Part shown: piece by piece, positions 60,073-64,000 of the stretch | Numbering within the stretch: the first letter of the stretch is position 1 | How the letters are laid out: the number at the start of each line of letters is the position of its first letter | From: Paractinoplanes atraurantiacus | Lineage (GTDB): Bacteria; Actinomycetota; Actinomycetes; Mycobacteriales; Micromonosporaceae | Length of the DNA: 64,000 bases | NCBI RefSeq assembly: GCF_900215205.1 | Contig: NZ_OBDY01000002.1 | Location: forward strand, 81,867-145,866 | Direction: 5' to 3' | The notes under the pieces: generated by a model | Told to the model about the DNA's origin: nothing | The model's input: only the letters and a program-made list of their open reading frames with translations | Databases searched by the model: none | Translations under genes and position numbers: made by a program

Positions 60073-60639
60073 ATGTCCTCCCACTGGTACCGCAACCGCT
60101 TCGCCGGGGTGGCAGCGATCCTGCTCGCCACCTCGGCCGGGGTGGCCGCCCTGGTCCACTCGACCGGCTCTTTCGGCTCCGAGGCCAAGCCGCCCGATCT
60201 GCGCACGCAGATCACCGACCGGATGCGCGTCACGCTCGAGAAGTCCGACCCTTCTCAGCACAACCACGCCGGCCATGGCGCCGCCTCGGCGGACTCCCCG
60301 GTGATCTGCGGGGTTCATCTGTACGGCTTCGAACCGTCCACCGCCACCGAGCTGGCCGGAGTCCGTACGGTCTACGGCTTCCATCTCTGCGGCGTCGCCG
60401 AGCCGAAGACCCCCTGGGACGTGGCGGTCAAGCTGGCCGGCCCGGTGATCGTCGACATGTCCACCGACCCGCCCGGGATCCAGCCGGTCGAGGCCACCGC
60501 CGACGTCCGCTTCGTCGACCGGCTGCGCGAGATGTTCCCCGCCCCCTACGCGGAGTTGGCTTCCAAGGAAGCGCTGAGCTCAGCCGAGATGACCGAACTA
60601 CGCCGCCGCTACGACGAGGCGGCCGAGGAGCCGAAATGA
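60073..60639 (+). CDS. His-rich membrane-anchored or secreted protein of unknown function
   Basis: 188 residues, 10 nt after the LPMO gene. A basic start and one hydrophobic helix (about 10-29) suggest a signal anchor. A QHNHAGHG run (H63, H65, H68) is followed by a mirrored motif pair CGVHLYG (79-85) and YGFHLCG (101-107), giving two cysteines and two histidines in a symmetric setting. No family is recognised. Sited between an LPMO and a PQQ dehydrogenase, a metal-binding or copper-delivery role is a testable guess. Its stop overlaps the next start (ATGA). Confidence 0.7.
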   Translation: MSSHWYRNRFAGVAAILLATSAGVAALVHSTGSFGSEAKPPDLRTQITDRMRVTLEKSDPSQHNHAGHGAASADSPVICGVHLYGFEPSTATELAGVRTVYGFHLCGVAEPKTPWDVAVKLAGPVIVDMSTDPPGIQPVEATADVRFVDRLREMFPAPYAELASKEALSSAEMTELRRRYDEAAEEPK

Positions 60640-61811
60640 CCCGAGGACGTAGTCGCATGGTGGCCGTGCTGGCCGGCCTGCTCATCCTGGCCCCGTCCAG
60701 CGCCGCGGTGGCGCACATTCGCCCGGCGCCCCTCACCGAGCTGTCGGTGGTGTCCGAACAGGTGGCCTCCGGCCTGCGGCGCCCGATCGCGATCACCGGG
60801 CTGCCGGACGGGCGGATGCTGATCGCGGAGAAGGAGGGCACCGTCCGCGCCTACCACCCGGACACCGGTCTGGCCGCGGACCCGGTGCTCGACCTGACGG
60901 CCCGGATCGACACGTCGGACAACGAGCGCGGCCTTCTGGGCATCACACCGGCGCCGGACTTCGCGCGGACCGGCATGTTGTACGTGTCGTACACGAGCCT
61001 GCCGGCCGGCGCGCTGACCGTGGCGCGGCTGCCCATCAGCGCTCCGGAGCGGCTGCAGGTGCTGCTCATCCAGGAGCACGCCGAATACGGCAACCACAAC
61101 GGCGGGCAGGTGGCGTTCGGCCGCGACGGCTACCTCTACTGGTCCACCGGCGACGGCGGCCACGCGAACGACCCGTTCAAGTCCGGCCAGGACCTCGGCA
61201 CCCTGCTCGGCAAGATCGTACGGATCGACGTGAACCGCGCCTGCGGGACGAAGCCCTACTGCGTGCCCGCCGGCAACCCGTTCGTGCGGACGCCGGGCGC
61301 CCGGCCCGAGATCTGGCTCTACGGCTTGCGCAACCCGTGGCGGTTCTCCGTCGACATCGACAACTCGCTGTGGATCGGTGACGTCGGCCAGGGCCTGGTC
61401 GAGGAGATCAACCACATCCGCCCCTGGCAGGGCGGCTCGAATCTCGGCTGGTCCTGCAGGGAGGGCACGCCGGTCTTCGACCCGGAGCAGTGCAAGGCGG
61501 GCGTACGGTACGTCGACCCGGTCTTCGAGTACGAGCACTACATGACCGAGAGCTGCTCGGTGACCGGCGGTGTGGTGTACCGGGGATCCGAGACCCCCGC
61601 GGCCCGGGGCACGTACATCGCGAGCGACTACTGCTCGACCCTCGCCTTCGCCGTGCGCCCCAAGCCCGGCGGCGGCTACGAGTCGGCCACGATCGGCAAC
61701 TTCCCCACCCAGCCGACCGCGTTCGGCACCGACGTGCGCGGCGAGCTGTACGTGCTCAGCGATTACCCGGGCTGGCTGAACCGGGTGCACCTGGTCGCTG
61801 GACCGGCCTGA
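60636..61811 (+). CDS. secreted PQQ-dependent sugar dehydrogenase (GSDH family)
   Basis: 391 residues; ATG overlaps the preceding stop. Signal peptide ending near AAVA. A six-bladed propeller of the soluble glucose/aldose dehydrogenase family: ITGLPDGRMLIAEKEGTV, NERGLLGITPAPDFA, catalytic His region YGNHNGGQVAFGRDGYLYWSTGDGG, YGLRNPWRFSVDID and NHIRPWQGGSNLGW. It would oxidise an aldose with PQQ and pass electrons outward. In fungi a PQQ dehydrogenase (AA12) of this fold can drive LPMOs, so linkage to the AA10 gene is meaningful. No PQQ biosynthesis gene is in the window. Confidence 0.87.
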   Translation: MTRGRSRMVAVLAGLLILAPSSAAVAHIRPAPLTELSVVSEQVASGLRRPIAITGLPDGRMLIAEKEGTVRAYHPDTGLAADPVLDLTARIDTSDNERGLLGITPAPDFARTGMLYVSYTSLPAGALTVARLPISAPERLQVLLIQEHAEYGNHNGGQVAFGRDGYLYWSTGDGGHANDPFKSGQDLGTLLGKIVRIDVNRACGTKPYCVPAGNPFVRTPGARPEIWLYGLRNPWRFSVDIDNSLWIGDVGQGLVEEINHIRPWQGGSNLGWSCREGTPVFDPEQCKAGVRYVDPVFEYEHYMTESCSVTGGVVYRGSETPAARGTYIASDYCSTLAFAVRPKPGGGYESATIGNFPTQPTAFGTDVRGELYVLSDYPGWLNRVHLVAGPA

Positions 61812-62088
61812 GACGGTGTTCATCCAGCTCCAGCTGGATGAACGCCTCGATCATCGCGCGCCAGACCGCCTCGGCCACGGTGGGGTCGAGGCCGGCGGCG
61901 GTGGCCTTGCCGCGCACGGTCGCGATGACCTGTTCGACACGGCCGGGCGCGCGGACGGCGTCCTCATCGGTTTTGAAGGCGGCGGCCTGGCGCACCAACT
62001 CCTGGCGTTTCGCCAGGAGCCCGACCACCTCGCTGTCGAGGGCGTCGATGCCGGCGCGGATCTGGCCGAGGGATCGCCCGTCGGTCAT
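61756..62088 (-). CDS. chorismate mutase (AroQ-type)
   Basis: 110 residues from ATG at 62088, overlapping the TetR stop (ATGA). A three-helix AroQ domain: SLGQIRAGIDALDSEVVGLLAKRQELVRQAAAFK and VIATVRGKATAAGLDPTVAEAVWRAMIEAFIQLELDEH, with the catalytic Arg, Lys and Glu positions present. It converts chorismate to prephenate. Cytoplasmic, no signal peptide. The last 56 nt overlap the 3' end of the convergent PQQ dehydrogenase gene; the extra tail is low-complexity. Confidence 0.87.
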   Translation of the reverse strand: MTDGRSLGQIRAGIDALDSEVVGLLAKRQELVRQAAAFKTDEDAVRAPGRVEQVIATVRGKATAAGLDPTVAEAVWRAMIEAFIQLELDEHRLRPVQRPGAPGSASPGNR

Positions 62089-62675
62089 GGTTTCTCCTCG
62101 TCGATCAGTGCCACCAGTGCCCGCAGACCGGCGACGACGTCGGCGCCGGTCGGGGCGTTCTCGGGGTCGGAGAGCATCTGGATGACCACGCCGGACATCA
62201 GCGCCATCTGAACCATGCCGATCGTGCGCACGGTGCGATCCGGCACGTCGGACTCCACGGTGCTGGTGAGGATGCCGGCCATGCCGCTGCGCCCCTGCCG
62301 GACACCGTCGGTCACATGCGGCAGCAGGTCGGGTTGCCGCTGTGCCTGCATGAACAGGTCGACGGACATGAGCCACATCTTCGGGTGGGCCCGCACCTGG
62401 GCGAGCAGGTCGTCCCACAGTCGCTCGTACGCCGCGGCCGGGCTCAGGCCCGGCTCGCCGACGGGCACGAGCACCCGCCCGGCCACGTCGCCCCACTCGT
62501 CGAGGAGCGAGAAGAGGGCCTGGAACAGCAGGTTCTCGCGGGAGCCGAAGTGGTAGCCGATCGCGGCCATGCTCACGCCGGCCGCGGTCGCGATGTCGCG
62601 CACGGACGTGCGGTCGAACCCCTTGTCGAGCAGACAGGCCCTCGCCCCGTCGAGGAGGGCTTCCCGGTTCCCCAT
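62085..62675 (-). CDS. TetR family regulator
   Basis: 196 residues from ATG at 62675 (MGNREALLDGARACLLDKGF). Helix-turn-helix: TSVRDIATAAGVSMAAIGYHFGSRENLLF. The ligand domain is rich in Met and Leu. It is co-transcribed with chorismate mutase, an unusual partner, and is divergent from the carboxylesterase; the 99-bp gap holds two CGATCG-centred palindromes that are likely its sites. Confidence 0.88.
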   Translation of the reverse strand: MGNREALLDGARACLLDKGFDRTSVRDIATAAGVSMAAIGYHFGSRENLLFQALFSLLDEWGDVAGRVLVPVGEPGLSPAAAYERLWDDLLAQVRAHPKMWLMSVDLFMQAQRQPDLLPHVTDGVRQGRSGMAGILTSTVESDVPDRTVRTIGMVQMALMSGVVIQMLSDPENAPTGADVVAGLRALVALIDEEKP

Positions 62676-62714
62676 GGTCGCGGAGCCTAGCAAAGATCTG
62701 GAGCGAACGACTGA

Positions 62715-62749
62715 GGCGATCGCCTTATTCAAATGTATTGCGCGATCGC
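62715..62749. promoter_or_regulatory. two CGATCG-centred palindromes, probable TetR operators
   Basis: GGCGATCGCC (62715-62724) and GCGATCGC (62742-62749) share an 8-bp palindrome and lie between the divergent tetR and carboxylesterase starts, 26 bp apart (about 2.5 helical turns). Confidence 0.5.
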
Positions 62750-62774
62750 CCAAACGCCACCTAGGGTCCTCCGC

Positions 62775-64000
62775 ATGAAGAAACGACACCTGATCGCGAC
62801 CCTGCTCGCCGTGGCGGCCGCCGGCATCGCCGTGCCCGCGTTCGCCTCCGGCGAGCCGAACCTCGTCGTCAAGACCGACAAGGGCGCCGTCCGCGGGACG
62901 ACGGACGGCGAACTGCGAGAGTTCCACGGCATTCCGTACGCCTCACCGCCTCGCCGATGGACGTCACCGCGGCCCGCCGCCGCGTGGACGGGAGTGCGCG
63001 ACGCGAAGACCCCGGGAGCCGCCTGCGCCCAGCCGGTCGGCCTGCCCGTCGGCGTGCCCAGCGAGGCCGAGGACTGCCTGTACCTGAACGTCACCACGCC
63101 CGCCGCCCGCGAAAACCAGGGCCTGCCGGTCATCGTGTGGATCCACGGCGGCAGCATGATGTACGGCACCGGCGACATGTACGGTCCCGGCCGGCTGGCC
63201 GCCGGCACGGTCGTCGTGTCGATGAACTATCGCCTCGGCGTCCTGTCGTTCCTCACCGACCCGGCCCTCGACGCGGGCTCGCCGTACGGTTCCGGCAGCC
63301 TGGGCCTCGAGGACCAGCAGGCCGCCCTGCGCTGGGTGAAGGCCAACATCAGCGCGTTCGGCGGCGACCCCGGCAACGTGACCATCATGGGCCAGTCCGG
63401 CGGCGGCTACGCGGTCTGCGATCACCTCGCCTCGCCGAAGTCCGCGGGGCTCTTCCAGCGGGCGATCATCGAGAGTTCGCCGTGCACCGGCGACGCCAGC
63501 CGCACCCGCGCCGCCGCCGAGGCCGACAGCAAGCACGTGATCAAGGCGGTCGGCTGCGCCGACGTCGCCGACGTGGCCGGCTGCCTTCGATCCCCCAAGA
63601 CCACGGTCGCCGACCTGCTCGAGGCGTACGGGCCGATGAGCGAGCCGCGCCCGGTCAGCGGCACGGCCCTGCTGCCGCTGAGCCCGGCCGAGGCGTTGCG
63701 CACCGGCCGTTTCCACCGCGTTCCCGTCCTGCTCGGCGTCAACCACGACGAGGAGAACGGCCAGTACGCCGGCGCGGAGCTCGCCCCCGGCGGCGGGCCG
63801 ATCCCGGCCGGCCAGTACGAGCCGACCCTCCGCAAGGAGTACGGCGATGACGCCGCCGCCGTGATGGCCCGCTACCCGCTGGCCGGCTACGGCGACTCGG
63901 CCGGCCTGGCGCTGGCCACCATCGGCACCGACCGCCGCTGGGCGAGGCCGGCCTACGACACCGCGGCCCTGCTGACGAAATGGACCCCGGCATACGCTTT
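62775..64000 (+). CDS. type-B carboxylesterase (cut by window edge)
   Basis: At least 408 residues, running off the right edge; ATG MKKRHLIATLLAVAAAGIAV with a signal peptide ending near AFASGE. Carboxylesterase-B blocks: GAVRGTTDGELREFHGIPYA, EDCLYLNV, PVIVWIHGGSM (oxyanion), FGGDPGNVTIMGQSGGG (nucleophile Ser; GQSGG in place of the usual GESAG) and VLLGVNHDEENG. Secreted ester hydrolase of unknown substrate. Divergent from the TetR gene, which probably regulates it. Confidence 0.9.
   Translation, partial: MKKRHLIATLLAVAAAGIAVPAFASGEPNLVVKTDKGAVRGTTDGELREFHGIPYASPPRRWTSPRPAAAWTGVRDAKTPGAACAQPVGLPVGVPSEAEDCLYLNVTTPAARENQGLPVIVWIHGGSMMYGTGDMYGPGRLAAGTVVVSMNYRLGVLSFLTDPALDAGSPYGSGSLGLEDQQAALRWVKANISAFGGDPGNVTIMGQSGGGYAVCDHLASPKSAGLFQRAIIESSPCTGDASRTRAAAEADSKHVIKAVGCADVADVAGCLRSPKTTVADLLEAYGPMSEPRPVSGTALLPLSPAEALRTGRFHRVPVLLGVNHDEENGQYAGAELAPGGGPIPAGQYEPTLRKEYGDDAAAVMARYPLAGYGDSAGLALATIGTDRRWARPAYDTAALLTKWTPAYA

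Overview
The DNA is very GC-rich, uses GTG and TTG starts freely, packs genes with 4-nt ATGA/GTGA overlaps, and carries actinobacterial hallmarks: an LpqY-SugABC trehalose importer, a mycothiol-linked DsbA-like protein, F420-dependent luciferase-family enzymes, CebR-type operators TGGGAGCGCTCCCA, and many secreted CBM2/CBM13 hydrolases. It looks like chromosomal DNA of a filamentous actinomycete, most likely Micromonosporaceae (Actinoplanes-like); genus is an inference. I saw no tRNA, rRNA, CRISPR array, intact transposon or phage gene.

Layout. 1-8.3 kb: an ABC export pair (permease cut by the window edge), a polytopic zinc-ribbon membrane protein, a PAS-GGDEF-EAL c-di-GMP protein translationally coupled to a PLP oxoamine-synthase-like enzyme, and an F420 oxidoreductase. 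8.3-9.3 kb: a small conserved protein and a DsbA-like protein lacking its second active-site cysteine. 9.4-13.7 kb: lpqY-sugA-sugB-sugC with a CRP/GlxR-like dyad upstream. 13.8-17.2 kb: a LuxR-type two-component pair and a membrane alpha/beta hydrolase. 17.3-19.4 kb: a fused anthranilate synthase (trpEG) behind a textbook tryptophan attenuator with a leader peptide containing tandem Trp codons. 19.4-24 kb: a small conserved protein, a single-domain response regulator with a CHASE3-type kinase whose HAMP connector is swollen by a coding minisatellite, a universal stress protein, and a DUF3159 protein behind an iron box; two further non-coding minisatellites lie here. 23.8-27.4 kb: an MFS-aldehyde dehydrogenase-SDR operon.

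27.5-62 kb is dominated by plant and microbial polysaccharide breakdown: glucuronoyl esterase CE15-CBM2, GH9 cellulase, GH76 mannanase, a run of SGNH esterase-CBM13, GH27-CBM13 and GH43-CBM6, a cytoplasmic GH63-like enzyme and an AA10 LPMO followed by a His-rich secreted protein and a PQQ sugar dehydrogenase. CebR boxes precede CE15, GH9 and the LPMO/GH63 divergent pair, so one cellobiose-sensing repressor (not in the window) probably controls them together. Interspersed are a metzincin with a lipoprotein, a PRC-barrel protein, two TetR/target pairs with visible operators, an OtrA-like ribosomal protection protein, membrane proteins, a second F420 oxidoreductase, an ECF sigma/zf-HC2/ABC transporter operon, a CPBP protease with a second LuxR-type two-component pair, a TetR-chorismate mutase pair, and a type-B carboxylesterase running off the right edge. 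Two patches (about 29.2-29.8 kb and 39.2-39.6 kb) contain only decayed gene fragments.
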